Below, piece after piece: positions 51,850-60,223 of a DNA stretch of 60,700 bases. The stretch covers positions 1 to 60,700 of the forward strand of contig JABCYW010000022.1 of assembly GCA_013289985.1 (NCBI GenBank), written 5' to 3'. Under the pieces are notes generated by a model that saw only the letters and a program-made list of their open reading frames with translations, did no database searches and was not told where the DNA came from. Each line of letters begins with the position of its first letter. Within the stretch, counting starts at the first letter, position 1. This DNA is from Betaproteobacteria bacterium (lineage in GTDB: Bacteria > Pseudomonadota > Gammaproteobacteria > Burkholderiales > Burkholderiaceae_C). A program made the position numbers and the translations under genes.

Positions 51850-52713
51850 TCAGTGGTCGCCGGGCAGCGGCCGCGCGTCGCGCCCGAGCTGCTGTCCGTC
51901 GGACACCGCCCTGGCGATCTGCTCGGCCGAGAGCGTGCTGCCCATGCGCTGCGCGACGCTGTCGCCGTTGACGAGCGCGGACACCGACGCATCGTCGAAG
52001 CGCTGGCGGCAGGTCATGTAGGCCACCCAGTAGGTGAGGGCGCGCGCCCGATCCTGCTCGACGCCCAGCCCGGTCTCGTAGCCGTTGACCCGGCTTTCCA
52101 GGGAGTCGGAGTCGCAGGTGTGCACGCCGGCCTCGAGCGCCGCGTCCACGCGCTGCTTCCAGGCCGCGTTCTGCGGCGCGGCGATGTCGTCGCCGGCGTC
52201 GGTGCCCAGCCCGTCCGGGCCTTCCTTGAGCATCTCCACGGCGGCGTGGTGCACGCCGGCGAGCGCGGCGCGCTCCAGCCAGCGCAGCCGGCTCTGGATC
52301 TGGTCGGAGGCGATGTCGCCGCAGGCCTGCTGCGCGGTGGGCAGCATCCCGCGGTCGCTCGGCAGGATGTGGCGCGCCATCCAGCCTTCGTGGTCGCGCG
52401 CCCAGACGCAGGCGGTGACGAGCTGGTAGGCGGCGAAGGCGTCGACCGGGTCGCTGGAGCGGCCGAGCCGGTCCACCTTCTGCGACAGCGACTCATAGCG
52501 GCTGGGAGCACGAGGCGCCGCGATCGGCGCCGTGGCGGCTGGCGCCGGCTCGGTGTCGAGCTCGGGTTCTCTCGTCATCGCCTGCGCCGGTCCGGGCGCG
52601 GGCACGCTGGTCACGGCCGCCGCCGTCCCGTGGCCCAGCCCGTAGACCAGCGCACCGCCCACGAGGACGGCCGCCACGGTCGAGGCGACGAGGAAGGGGT
52701 GGCGATGGTGCAC
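51850..52713 (-). CDS. hypothetical membrane-anchored protein
   Basis: The protein has 287 residues. One N-terminal hydrophobic segment (about 7-26) works as a signal anchor; an Ala/Pro-rich spacer (about 30-70) follows, then a helical domain of ~215 residues. Alternating hydrophobic patterns and Cys residues near 105, 130, 200 and 240 suggest a helical-repeat fold in the periplasm, possibly Sel1-like, but no repeat motif is exact. I cannot name a family. Its stop lies 3 bp from the asparaginase stop (convergent). Confidence 0.6.
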   Translation of the reverse strand: MHHRHPFLVASTVAAVLVGGALVYGLGHGTAAAVTSVPAPGPAQAMTREPELDTEPAPAATAPIAAPRAPSRYESLSQKVDRLGRSSDPVDAFAAYQLVTACVWARDHEGWMARHILPSDRGMLPTAQQACGDIASDQIQSRLRWLERAALAGVHHAAVEMLKEGPDGLGTDAGDDIAAPQNAAWKQRVDAALEAGVHTCDSDSLESRVNGYETGLGVEQDRARALTYWVAYMTCRQRFDDASVSALVNGDSVAQRMGSTLSAEQIARAVSDGQQLGRDARPLPGDH

Positions 52714-52819
52714 CGCGGGATGATAGGGGACGGCCGCGCGTCCGGGCCGGCAGCAAACGCGGAGGCCCGCGCGGGGCGGGCCTCATCGGTGACATTCTGC
52801 GCACGCGGCGCAGCCGGGT

Positions 52820-53260
52820 TCAGACCACGGTCAGGGAGACGTCGATGTTGCCGCGGGTGGCGTTCGAGTACGGGCACACCTTGTGCGCTGCGTCGACCAG
52901 CGACTGGGCCGCGGCCTTGTCCATGCCGGGGATCGAGATGCGCATGGCCACCTTGATGCCGAAGCCGCCGGGGATCGGGCCGATGCCCACGTCCGACGTG
53001 ATCGAGACCTCGCCGGGCAGCGCGATCTTCGGGCCGCCGGTCATGCCCGAGGCCACGGCCTTCATCGCGCCGATGAAGCAGGCCGAGTAGCCGGCCGCGA
53101 ACAGCTGTTCCGGGTTGGTGCCGGGCTTGCCGTCGCCGCCCAGTTCCTTGACCGTGGTCAGCGTGACGTCGAGGTTGCCATCGGACGACTTGGCGGTGCC
53201 GGTACGGCCGCCGGTGGCGGTGGCGGTGGCGGTGTAGAGGATCTTTTCGGGCGAGGCCAT
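52820..53260 (-). CDS. ohr: organic hydroperoxide resistance protein Ohr
   Basis: The protein has 146 residues, standard for Ohr. The two redox cysteines are in SACFIGAM and [11 protein letters not shown]. With the Ohr/OsmC-type N-terminus ([14 protein letters not shown]) it reduces organic hydroperoxides using lipoylated partners. The start ATG at 53260 gives MASPEKIL. It is downstream of ohrR on the same strand, 80 bp away, so the pair is probably transcribed from one promoter. Confidence 0.94.
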   Translation of the reverse strand: MASPEKILYTATATATGGRTGTAKSSDGNLDVTLTTVKELGGDGKPGTNPEQLFAAGYSACFIGAMKAVASGMTGGPKIALPGEVSITSDVGIGPIPGGFGIKVAMRISIPGMDKAAAQSLVDAAHKVCPYSNATRGNIDVSLTVV

Positions 53261-53313
53261 GGTGTGCTCCTTGGGGTGGTTGACGCGGCGTCGTGTCGCG
53301 TCGGGTTGAATCA

Positions 53314-53340
53314 GAACCTGTGGGATTCGTTCACAGGTTC
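53314..53340 (-). terminator. hairpin between ohrR and ohr
   Basis: GAACCTGTG (53314-53322) pairs with CACAGGTTC (53332-53340), immediately after the ohrR stop. Without a T-run, it may be an intercistronic processing or attenuation element. Confidence 0.45.
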
Positions 53341-53826
53341 TCAGTGCTCGATGTGGCGGGTGAGTGCGTCGCGGACGGTGTTCAGCTGGCGCGTGAGGTC
53401 GACGATCTCGGACAGTTCGCAGCCGGAGGCGCGGCCGATCTCCTGCGGGACGCGGCGCGCCTGGATCTTGAGCTGGCGGCCGACCGGCGTGAGCCGGACG
53501 ATGACGCGGCGTTCGTCCGCGCTGTCGCGTTCGCGGCTGAGCTGGCCCTGCGCCTCCAGGCGCTTGAGCAGCGGCGTCAGCGTGCCGGAATCGAGCGCCA
53601 GCTTGTCGCCGAGCTCGCTCACCGACTGGCCGTCGCCTTCCCACAGCGCCAGCATCACCAGGTACTGCGGGTAGGTGAGGCCCAGCGGCGCCAGCAGCGG
53701 CTTGTAGACCTTGGTCATCGCCAGCGAGGCCGAGTACAGCGCGAAGCACAGCTGCTTGTCGAGCGCGAGCCAGGCGTCGGCGCGGCGGTCGGCGGCGGTC
53801 GGGGTGGAGGTGCGGTCGCGGGGCAT
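53341..53826 (-). CDS. ohrR: organic peroxide-sensing repressor OhrR (MarR family)
   Basis: The protein has 161 residues. The sensor Cys lies in [15 protein letters not shown], the OhrR hallmark, and the winged-helix DNA-binding region is [26 protein letters not shown]. Oxidation of that Cys by organic hydroperoxides releases the repressor from DNA. The start ATG is 53826; an upstream in-frame ATG (53847) would overlap the operator and is less likely. The binding site lies just upstream (53846-53869). Confidence 0.93.
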   Translation of the reverse strand: MPRDRTSTPTAADRRADAWLALDKQLCFALYSASLAMTKVYKPLLAPLGLTYPQYLVMLALWEGDGQSVSELGDKLALDSGTLTPLLKRLEAQGQLSRERDSADERRVIVRLTPVGRQLKIQARRVPQEIGRASGCELSEIVDLTRQLNTVRDALTRHIEH

Positions 53827-53845
53827 GGGATGAAATGTAGCGCGC

Positions 53846-53869
53846 ATTTAAATTGCACACAATTGAAAT
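53846..53869. promoter_or_regulatory. OhrR operator (24-bp near-perfect palindrome)
   Basis: Two half-sites, ATTTAAATTG and CAATTGAAAT, flank a CACA centre; reverse complementing shows one mismatch. Known OhrR sites are AT-rich palindromes containing AATT. It sits 20 bp upstream of ohrR and lies in a very GC-rich background, so it stands out. Confidence 0.7.
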
Positions 53870-53916
53870 GGTCATTCAACCCTGCCGGCGAACGGGTGGG
53901 CCCGCGGGCCCCGCCT

Positions 53917-54534
53917 TCAGAGCTTCGGGATCCGGATCCGCGAGATCATCAGCGACCCGGACACCGCGAACATCAGCACCAGCGGATGCAAGCGGAAGCC
54001 GCCGAGCGTGGTCATGCCCAGCCACAACGTCTCGCCCACGCTGCCCTGCGCCGCGGCGATGCCCAGCACCACCACCAGCAGCAGCGACGTGGGGATGGGC
54101 GTGCCCTCGAAGTACTTCACCTTGTCGCCGCCGCCGGACAGCTTGACCGCCGTGATGTTGTAGCGCGCCAGGCGCGACACGCCGCAGACGACGAAGAACA
54201 CGAGCACGATGCGGTCCCACAGCCCCTGCATGCCGCAGCCGTAGGCGATGGCCGCGGGGGCGACGCCGAACGAGATCACGTCGGCCAGGGAATCGAGTTC
54301 GCGGCCGAGCTCCGAGCTCTGCTGGCGCCAGCGCGCCACGCGCCCGTCGAGCACGTCGAACACGAGCGCGGCCGGGATCAGCCAGCACGCGAAGTAGATG
54401 TGGCGCACGTCGTTCGTCTGCAGGAACGTCATGACCGAGAACAGCGCCCCCACGCCGCAGAACGCGTTGGCGAGCGTGAACCAGTCCGCGAGGTGGAACT
54501 CGCGGATCATCGAGAACGGCTTCGGTTTGTCCAT
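53917..54534 (-). CDS. CDP-alcohol phosphatidyltransferase (probable phosphatidylserine synthase)
   Basis: The protein has 205 residues. The catalytic CDP-alcohol motif D-G-x2-A-R-x8-G-x3-D-x3-D is read as DGRVARWRQQSSELGRELDSLAD (pattern of the conserved residues). About five to six membrane helices follow. It should transfer a phosphatidyl group from CDP-diacylglycerol; serine is the commonest acceptor for members of this size, but the substrate is not certain. The ATG 54534 (MDKPKPFSM) fits the start; the upstream open frame is not supported. The gene is divergent from the small gene at 54680. Confidence 0.72.
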   Translation of the reverse strand: MDKPKPFSMIREFHLADWFTLANAFCGVGALFSVMTFLQTNDVRHIYFACWLIPAALVFDVLDGRVARWRQQSSELGRELDSLADVISFGVAPAAIAYGCGMQGLWDRIVLVFFVVCGVSRLARYNITAVKLSGGGDKVKYFEGTPIPTSLLLVVVLGIAAAQGSVGETLWLGMTTLGGFRLHPLVLMFAVSGSLMISRIRIPKL

Positions 54535-54679
54535 GGCCGCAGGATACGGCAGGACGCGCGCCATGGCGCCGTCTTCGCCGCGGAATGCGAACCGTTGCCG
54601 CTTCCGGGAACTGGCGAGTCCATCGCCGGCCTCGCGCGGACCGGCATAGTGCGCACTATCCCGACGAGGACTCGCCACG

Positions 54680-54844
54680 ATGACCATGCCCACGCGCCAG
54701 ACCATCCTCCTGCTCGAGAAGTTCGGCGATCCCAGACAACTGGTCGTCACCGAGGCCGAGTTTCCGGAACCCCTGGCGGTCGTTGGCAAGATCGTGAAGC
54801 CGGGCGCGGGCGTCGTGCTGATGCCTCGCTTTCAGCAAAATTGA
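54680..54844 (+). CDS. small hypothetical protein (54 aa)
   Basis: The 54-residue frame begins MTMPTRQTILLLEKFG and ends MPRFQQN. GAGGA sits 9 bp before the ATG. It lies 16 bp upstream of the racemase gene, so the two are likely co-transcribed. No family is recognised; it is a mixed hydrophobic and charged sequence with no signal or membrane segment. Support is the ribosome site and the spacing to the next gene. Confidence 0.45.
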   Translation: MTMPTRQTILLLEKFGDPRQLVVTEAEFPEPLAVVGKIVKPGAGVVLMPRFQQN

Positions 54845-54860
54845 ACTGGAGATCAGGGCC

Positions 54861-55553
54861 ATGCGTACGATCGGACTGCTGGGTGGCATGAGCTGGGAGT
54901 CCAGCGCCGAATACTATCGGCTCGTCAATGCCGGCGTTCGGGACAGGTTGGGGCCGTTGCGCTCGGCATCGCTGCTGCTGCACAGCGTCGACTTCGGGCC
55001 CATCGCCGCGGCCCAGCGCGAGGGCCGCTGGAGCGATGCCGGAGACATCCTCGCGGGTGCGGCCAGGAGTCTCGAGGCCGGAGGCGCGCACTGCATCGTG
55101 CTGTGCACGAACACCATGCACAAGGTGGCGGCGCAGATCGAAGCCGCGGTTGCGATTCCGTTCCTGCACATCGCGGATCCGGTCGGACATGCCGCGGGAC
55201 GCGCGCAATGGAAGACGGTCGGACTGCTCGGCACGGCCTTCACGATGGAAGAGGGTTTCCTGAAGGATCGCCTGGCCGATCGATACGGCCTGTCGGTACT
55301 GACGCCGCCCGCGCACGAGCGCGAAGTGGTTCATCAGGTGATCTACGACGAGCTTTGTGCCGGCGTGGTCAGTGATGCCTCGCGTCGCCGCTACCAGGCG
55401 ATCATCGAGCGGCTTGCCGCGCGCGGCGCGGAGGCCGTGATCCTGGGCTGCACCGAGATCACGCTGCTCATCAAACCTTCGGATTCGTCGATTCCCATTC
55501 TCGACACCACGGCGCTTCATGCCGATGCGGCCGTCCTGTTCGCCCTGGACTGA
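54861..55553 (+). CDS. aspartate/glutamate racemase family protein
   Basis: The protein has 230 residues. The two catalytic cysteines of the racemase superfamily are present: VLCTNTMHKV (about residue 81) and ILGCTEITLL (about residue 194). MRTIGLLGGMSWESSAEYY at the start is typical. It interconverts L- and D-Asp or a related acidic amino acid. Start ATG 54861 follows the 54-residue gene by 16 bp. Confidence 0.88.
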   Translation: MRTIGLLGGMSWESSAEYYRLVNAGVRDRLGPLRSASLLLHSVDFGPIAAAQREGRWSDAGDILAGAARSLEAGGAHCIVLCTNTMHKVAAQIEAAVAIPFLHIADPVGHAAGRAQWKTVGLLGTAFTMEEGFLKDRLADRYGLSVLTPPAHEREVVHQVIYDELCAGVVSDASRRRYQAIIERLAARGAEAVILGCTEITLLIKPSDSSIPILDTTALHADAAVLFALD

Positions 55554-55623
55554 ACGGCTCGGCAAGACGCGAAGGCGACTACAGCACCTCGCCGCGCCGC
55601 GTTCCGTCGCCGGCCGCGGGGTT

Positions 55624-55977
55624 TCAGCCTTCCTCGGCCTCGATCACCAGCCGCACCCGGCGCGCCTTCGATGCCTGGGTCTTGACGACGATGCGCAGCG
55701 CCTCGCCCACGGGCAGCTCGCGCCGGAAGTGGTAGTCCATCGAATCGGTGTGGCCGGGGTTCTCGGTGGGCGCGCGGCGGGTCCATTCGAGGCCGCCGTC
55801 CACGTCCACGCGCATGCCGTGCGAGGCGCCGTCGGCCAGTCGCGCCACGACGAGGCGGCAGTCGATCTCGAAATGCCGCGTGCGAAACGAGTCGGCCGGA
55901 ATCACCAGGGTGGCGACGTCGGCGTCGCCGGCGTCGACCTGCCAGCGCTCGGGCCAGGCGGGGGCGTCTATCTTCAT
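55624..55977 (-). CDS. hypothetical protein (beta-rich)
   Basis: The protein has 117 residues, starting at the ATG at 55977 (MKIDAPAWPERW). It is beta-rich with no signal or membrane segment. Conserved-looking features are FEIDCRLVVARLAD and LPVGEALRIVVKT. No family was recognised. The stop lies 70 bp from the racemase stop (convergent). It could be a small cytoplasmic beta-sandwich protein. Confidence 0.6.
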   Translation of the reverse strand: MKIDAPAWPERWQVDAGDADVATLVIPADSFRTRHFEIDCRLVVARLADGASHGMRVDVDGGLEWTRRAPTENPGHTDSMDYHFRRELPVGEALRIVVKTQASKARRVRLVIEAEEG

Positions 55978-56071
55978 GGGGCCGCACCATAACGCAACGG
56001 CGCCGCCCCGGTGGTTACAGGGCAGACATCGTGACCCGGTAAACTCCGCCGCTTTGCGTGCTCCGACGCCG

Positions 56072-56809
56072 ATGGTTGCCGACTCGACAGTGATTCCGTT
56101 TGCGTTCGAACTGAAGGACCTCAGCCTGCCGCTGGTCACCGTGGTGCTGCACCAGGCCGACCCCGCCGTCCTCGCCGACGAGCTGCAGCAGCGCCTGGGC
56201 GACACCCCCAACTTCTTCGACGATGACCCGGTCGTGCTCGATCTCGCGCCCGTGCGCGAGCGCGAGGAGCCGATCGCGTTCGACGCCATCGTGGCCGCGC
56301 TGCGCCGGCACCGCATGCGCCCCGCGCTGGCGACCGGCGGCAGCGCCGCGCAGATGGCCGACGCGCTCGCGGCCGGGCTGCCCGCGGCGCCCGACCCCGC
56401 GCCGCCGCAGAAGCCTCGCACGGTCGAGGTGGAGGTGATCCGCGAAGTCGAGCGCGAGGTGCCCGTGCACGTGCCCACGCTGGTGGTCGACAAGCCGCTG
56501 CGCTCCGGCCAGCAGGCCTACGCCAAGGGCGGCGACCTCATCGTGCACGCCGCCGTCAACGCCGGCGCCGAGGTGCTGGCCGACGGCAACATCCACGTCT
56601 ACGGCCCATTGCGCGGCAAGGCCATCGCCGGCTCGCGCGGCAACACCGGGGCACGCATCTTCACCACCTGCCTCGAACCCGAACTCATCGCCATCGCCGG
56701 CGTCTACCGCACCACGGAGACGCCGCTGCCCAAGGACGTCGCCGGCAAGCCCGCCCAGGTGCGGCTGGTCGATGGCGTGCTCGTGATGACGCCCCTCAAG
56801 ATTTTCTAA
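56072..56809 (+). CDS. minC: septum site-determining protein MinC
   Basis: The protein has 245 residues. The N-terminal FtsZ-inhibitory domain (1-~110) is followed by a Pro/Glu linker (about 110-135) and the C-terminal beta-helix, which has [26 protein letters not shown] and [16 protein letters not shown]. It blocks Z-ring assembly near the poles with MinD. The start at 56072 follows the family size; upstream extension is not supported. minD begins 14 bp later. Confidence 0.93.
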   Translation: MVADSTVIPFAFELKDLSLPLVTVVLHQADPAVLADELQQRLGDTPNFFDDDPVVLDLAPVREREEPIAFDAIVAALRRHRMRPALATGGSAAQMADALAAGLPAAPDPAPPQKPRTVEVEVIREVEREVPVHVPTLVVDKPLRSGQQAYAKGGDLIVHAAVNAGAEVLADGNIHVYGPLRGKAIAGSRGNTGARIFTTCLEPELIAIAGVYRTTETPLPKDVAGKPAQVRLVDGVLVMTPLKIF

Positions 56810-56823
56810 GGAACAACCTCCAC

Positions 56824-57642
56824 ATGGCAAAAATCGTCGTCGTCACTTCCGGCAAGGGCGGAGTCGGCAAGACCACCACCAGCGCGAGCTTCTCGTCCGG
56901 CCTCGCGCTGCGCGGCCACAAGACGGCCGTCATCGACTTCGACGTCGGCCTGCGCAACCTCGACCTGATCATGGGCTGCGAGCGGCGCGTGGTCTACGAC
57001 CTGATCAACGTGATCAACAACGAGGCCAACCTGCACCAGACGCTGATCAAGGACAAGCAGTGCGAGAACCTGTTCGTGCTGCCGGCCTCGCAGACGCGCG
57101 ACAAGGAAGCGCTCACCAAGGACGGCGTCGAGCGCGTGTTGAAGGAGCTCGCCGAGATGGGCTTCGAGTACATCGTCTGCGATTCGCCCGCGGGCATCGA
57201 GACGGGCGCGCTGCTGGCCATGCACTTCGCCGACGAGGCGCTGGTGGTGACCAACCCCGAGGTGTCCTCGGTGCGCGACTCCGACCGCATCATCGGCATG
57301 CTGGGCAGCAAGACGAAGCGCGCCATCGAGGGCGCCGAGCCGATCAAGGAACACCTGGTCATCACGCGCTACAACCCGGCGCGCGTGGAGGACGGCCAGA
57401 TGCTGTCGGTCTCCGACATCCAGGAGATCCTGCGCATCCCGCTGATGGGCGTGATCCCCGAGTCGGAGAGCGTCCTGCAGGCCTCCAACCAGGGCACGCC
57501 GGCCATCCACCTCAAGGACTCCGACGTGGCCGAGGCCTACACCGACCTCGTGGCGCGCTTCCTGGGCGAGGACAAGCCCATGCGCTTCGTCGACCACGTC
57601 AAGTCCGGCTTCTTCAAGCGACTGTTCGGAGGCAAGCAGTGA
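56824..57642 (+). CDS. minD: septum site-determining ATPase MinD
   Basis: The protein has 272 residues. The deviant Walker A is [12 protein letters not shown] and the second ATPase motif is [14 protein letters not shown]. The C-terminal amphipathic tail [17 protein letters not shown] anchors it to the membrane. It cycles with MinE and recruits MinC. The stop overlaps the minE start by one base (TGATG). Confidence 0.97.
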   Translation: MAKIVVVTSGKGGVGKTTTSASFSSGLALRGHKTAVIDFDVGLRNLDLIMGCERRVVYDLINVINNEANLHQTLIKDKQCENLFVLPASQTRDKEALTKDGVERVLKELAEMGFEYIVCDSPAGIETGALLAMHFADEALVVTNPEVSSVRDSDRIIGMLGSKTKRAIEGAEPIKEHLVITRYNPARVEDGQMLSVSDIQEILRIPLMGVIPESESVLQASNQGTPAIHLKDSDVAEAYTDLVARFLGEDKPMRFVDHVKSGFFKRLFGGKQ

Positions 57643-57899
57643 TGTCCCTGTTCACCTTCCTGCTCGGCGAAAAGAAGAAGACCGCCTCGGTCGCCAAGGA
57701 GCGGCTGCAGATCATCCTCGCGCACGAGCGCGGCGGACGCTCCAAGGCCGACTACCTGCCCGCGCTGCAGCGCGAGCTGATCGCGGTGATCTCCAAGTAC
57801 GTGTCCATCGATCCCGAGGACATCAAGGTGCACCTGGAACGCCAGGACGACCTCGAGGTGCTCGAGGTGAAGATCGAACTGCCCGACGCGGCGCGCTGA
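57642..57899 (+). CDS. minE: cell division topological specificity factor MinE
   Basis: The protein has 85 residues. The N-terminal membrane-targeting segment MSLFTFLLG is followed by [26 protein letters not shown], the MinD-contacting and dimerisation region. It stimulates MinD's ATPase and sets its oscillation. It is the last gene of the minCDE operon; the CHAD gene begins 43 bp later. Confidence 0.95.
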   Translation: MSLFTFLLGEKKKTASVAKERLQIILAHERGGRSKADYLPALQRELIAVISKYVSIDPEDIKVHLERQDDLEVLEVKIELPDAAR

Positions 57900-57942
57900 T
57901 CTGCTACGCTGCCCCGGCACGGACGTTGCCGAGGACCAGTGC

Positions 57943-58836
57943 ATGAGCGAACTCGAGAGCGGGCGGCGGCGCGGGCCGGTCAAGGCCGTACCGGTGCCAT
58001 GGAGCCGGCGCCGACTGCGTGCCATGGACGGCGCGGCGTTGCTGCGAGGTGCCGTGGGCACCTGCCTCGAGCAGGTGCGGCCCAATGCCGAGGCGATGGC
58101 GCTGGGCAGCGACGACCCTGAACACGTGCACCAGCTGCGGATCGGATTGCGGCGGCTGCGCTCGGCCGTGCGCGGCCTGCGGCCGTTCGCGGGCGGCCTG
58201 GCTCCGGGATGGGACGCCGCCGTGCGGCCGGTGTTCGAGGCCCTGGGCGAGTCGCGCGACCGGTACGTGCTCGCGACGACGATCCTGCCGAGGTTGAGCA
58301 AGGCCGGCGTCGACGTCTCCGATGCCGGGGCGTCGCGAGGAACCGGCCCGGCGGCGCTTCGCCGGCGCGTGGCCGGCGCGCAATTCCAGCGGGCGCTGCA
58401 AGGGCTGTCCCTGTTCGCGTCGGCGGGCGGCAAGGAAGCCGGCGATGAAGGCGAGGGGCTCGCTTGCCTCGTCTCGCGGGTGCGCAGGCTCGCGCGCCAG
58501 GTCGCGCGCGGCGCGCGTCGCTTCGACGAGCTGCCGTTCGAGGGCCGCCACGACGTGCGCAAGCGCCTCAAGCGCCTGCGCTACCTGGCCGAGTTCGCCG
58601 CGCCGGCCTTCGATCCCGCACGGGTGCGCCCGTGGTTCGAGCGCGTGGCCAGGGCGCAGGACGCGCTGGGCCGCTACATCGACCTCGCGCTGGCCGCGCG
58701 CCGCTTCGCCGCGCTGGCCGAGGCCGACCCCGAGGCCGGGCGCGCCGCCGCCTGGCTGCGGGCGAAGGCGCGGCGCCGCGCACGGAGCGCGCGCAAGGCG
58801 CTGGAGCGGCTGGGCGAGGTGAAGGCGTTCTGGTGA
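57943..58836 (+). CDS. CHAD domain-containing protein
   Basis: The protein has 297 residues and is a single helical CHAD domain. The conserved His/Arg patches are HVHQLRIGLRRLRSAVRG (about residue 62) and RHDVRKRLKRLRYLAEF (about residue 204). The domain binds inorganic polyphosphate in studied members. Unlike many relatives there is no CYTH domain attached. The position after minE suggests co-transcription but no functional link. A short GAGGACCAGTGC stretch precedes the ATG. Confidence 0.85.
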   Translation: MSELESGRRRGPVKAVPVPWSRRRLRAMDGAALLRGAVGTCLEQVRPNAEAMALGSDDPEHVHQLRIGLRRLRSAVRGLRPFAGGLAPGWDAAVRPVFEALGESRDRYVLATTILPRLSKAGVDVSDAGASRGTGPAALRRRVAGAQFQRALQGLSLFASAGGKEAGDEGEGLACLVSRVRRLARQVARGARRFDELPFEGRHDVRKRLKRLRYLAEFAAPAFDPARVRPWFERVARAQDALGRYIDLALAARRFAALAEADPEAGRAAAWLRAKARRRARSARKALERLGEVKAFW

Positions 58837-59049
58837 TCTGGCCAGAAAAATGCGCTGGACTCGGCGATGCCCGGGTGGGTTCGCGAGGCCAGCGCCAAGA
58901 GGAAAGTCGCCGGGCCACGATACCAACGCGAGGCGCGCTCCGCACGGTGAGTGTGCTCACGCGCCCGTGAGTGTTTCTTCCTCGCGGCGGCGCGCGTCGC
59001 GGGCCAGCTCGACCGCAACCTCATAATCGGCCTGCAGACCACGCAGGCC

Positions 59050-60216
59050 ATGTCCATCGAGCCCCCGCCGCCCGAACCCGCCCGCACCGGCCGCCCGCCG
59101 GGGCGCGGCCCGGCCGCGCGCTGGCTGTTCGGCGACGTGCCCGGGCGCCGCGGTCCGCTCACGCTGACGCTGCTGGCCGTGCTCGTGTACGCGCTGTTTT
59201 CCGCGGTCGTCGCGTGGGAGGTGCGCCTGGGCCTGATGGACGCTATGCAGGGCCTGGGCTGGGCCGTCCTCAGCCTCAGCGGCATCCTGGGCTTCTACGC
59301 GCTGATCCGCAGCGGACTCAGCGCGCGCCTGGGCAGCGACCCGTCGCTGACCCTGCTGCAGTCGTCGTTCGGCGTCGCGGTGACGGCGCTCGGCTACGCG
59401 ATCAACCCGGCGCTGCGCGGCGCGATCATCGCCATCATGATGCTCAATCTCGTGTGGGGCATGTTCGTGCTGAAGGACCGCCAGGCGCTGGGCCTGTGCG
59501 CCTTCGCGCTGGCCCTGCTGGCGGCGACGATGGCCTGGAAGAGCGCCACCGATCCGGCACGCTTCCCGCCGCGGATCGAGGCGCTGCACTTCACGTTCGC
59601 CGTGATCCTGCTGGTGGCGACTTCGGCGCTGTCGATGCGCATGGGCGGGCTGCGCGCGCGCCTATCCGAGCGCAAGCTGGAGCTGCAGCAGGCGCTGGCC
59701 ACGATCCGCGAGCTGGCGCAGCGCGACGAGCTCACCCGCCTGAGCAACCGGCGCCACGTGCTGGAGATGCTGGCCCTGGAGCATGTGCGCAGCGCGCGCA
59801 CGGGCGAGCCGCTGAGCGTCGTGCTGGTCGATCTCGACTACTTCAAGGCGGTCAACGACCGCCATGGCCACGCGGTGGGCGACGCGGTGCTGCAGGGGTT
59901 CGCGCAGGCGCTGCGCGCCGGCCTGCGCGAGTCGGACTTCGCGGGCCGCTGGGGCGGCGAGGAGTTCCTGCTGGTGCTGCCGGGAACGCGGCCGGTCGAT
60001 GCCGCCGCGTTGGTGGACCGGCTGCGCGACGGCGTGGCTCGCCTGCTGTTCGATCCGGTGGCGCCCGACCTGCGGGTAGGCTTCTCGGCGGGCGTGTCCG
60101 AATGCGCCACCGACGAGACTGTCGAGGCCGCCGTCGAGCGCGCCGACCAGGCGATGTACCGCGCGAAGGCGGCCGGCCGCGGCTGCACGCGGGTGCACGG
60201 CCGCCCGGGCTCGTAG
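59050..60216 (+). CDS. diguanylate cyclase (GGDEF)
   Basis: The protein has 388 residues. The N-terminal ~200 hold about six hydrophobic helices; a short coiled coil (about 205-230) connects to the GGDEF domain. The active site is GGEEF, and the allosteric I-site RESD lies five residues upstream, so it is likely an active, feedback-inhibited cyclase making c-di-GMP. The start at 59050 (MSIEPPPPEP) is preferred over 58951. The membrane part may sense an unknown signal. Confidence 0.88.
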   Translation: MSIEPPPPEPARTGRPPGRGPAARWLFGDVPGRRGPLTLTLLAVLVYALFSAVVAWEVRLGLMDAMQGLGWAVLSLSGILGFYALIRSGLSARLGSDPSLTLLQSSFGVAVTALGYAINPALRGAIIAIMMLNLVWGMFVLKDRQALGLCAFALALLAATMAWKSATDPARFPPRIEALHFTFAVILLVATSALSMRMGGLRARLSERKLELQQALATIRELAQRDELTRLSNRRHVLEMLALEHVRSARTGEPLSVVLVDLDYFKAVNDRHGHAVGDAVLQGFAQALRAGLRESDFAGRWGGEEFLLVLPGTRPVDAAALVDRLRDGVARLLFDPVAPDLRVGFSAGVSECATDETVEAAVERADQAMYRAKAAGRGCTRVHGRPGS

Positions 60217-60223
60217 CCGCCGG

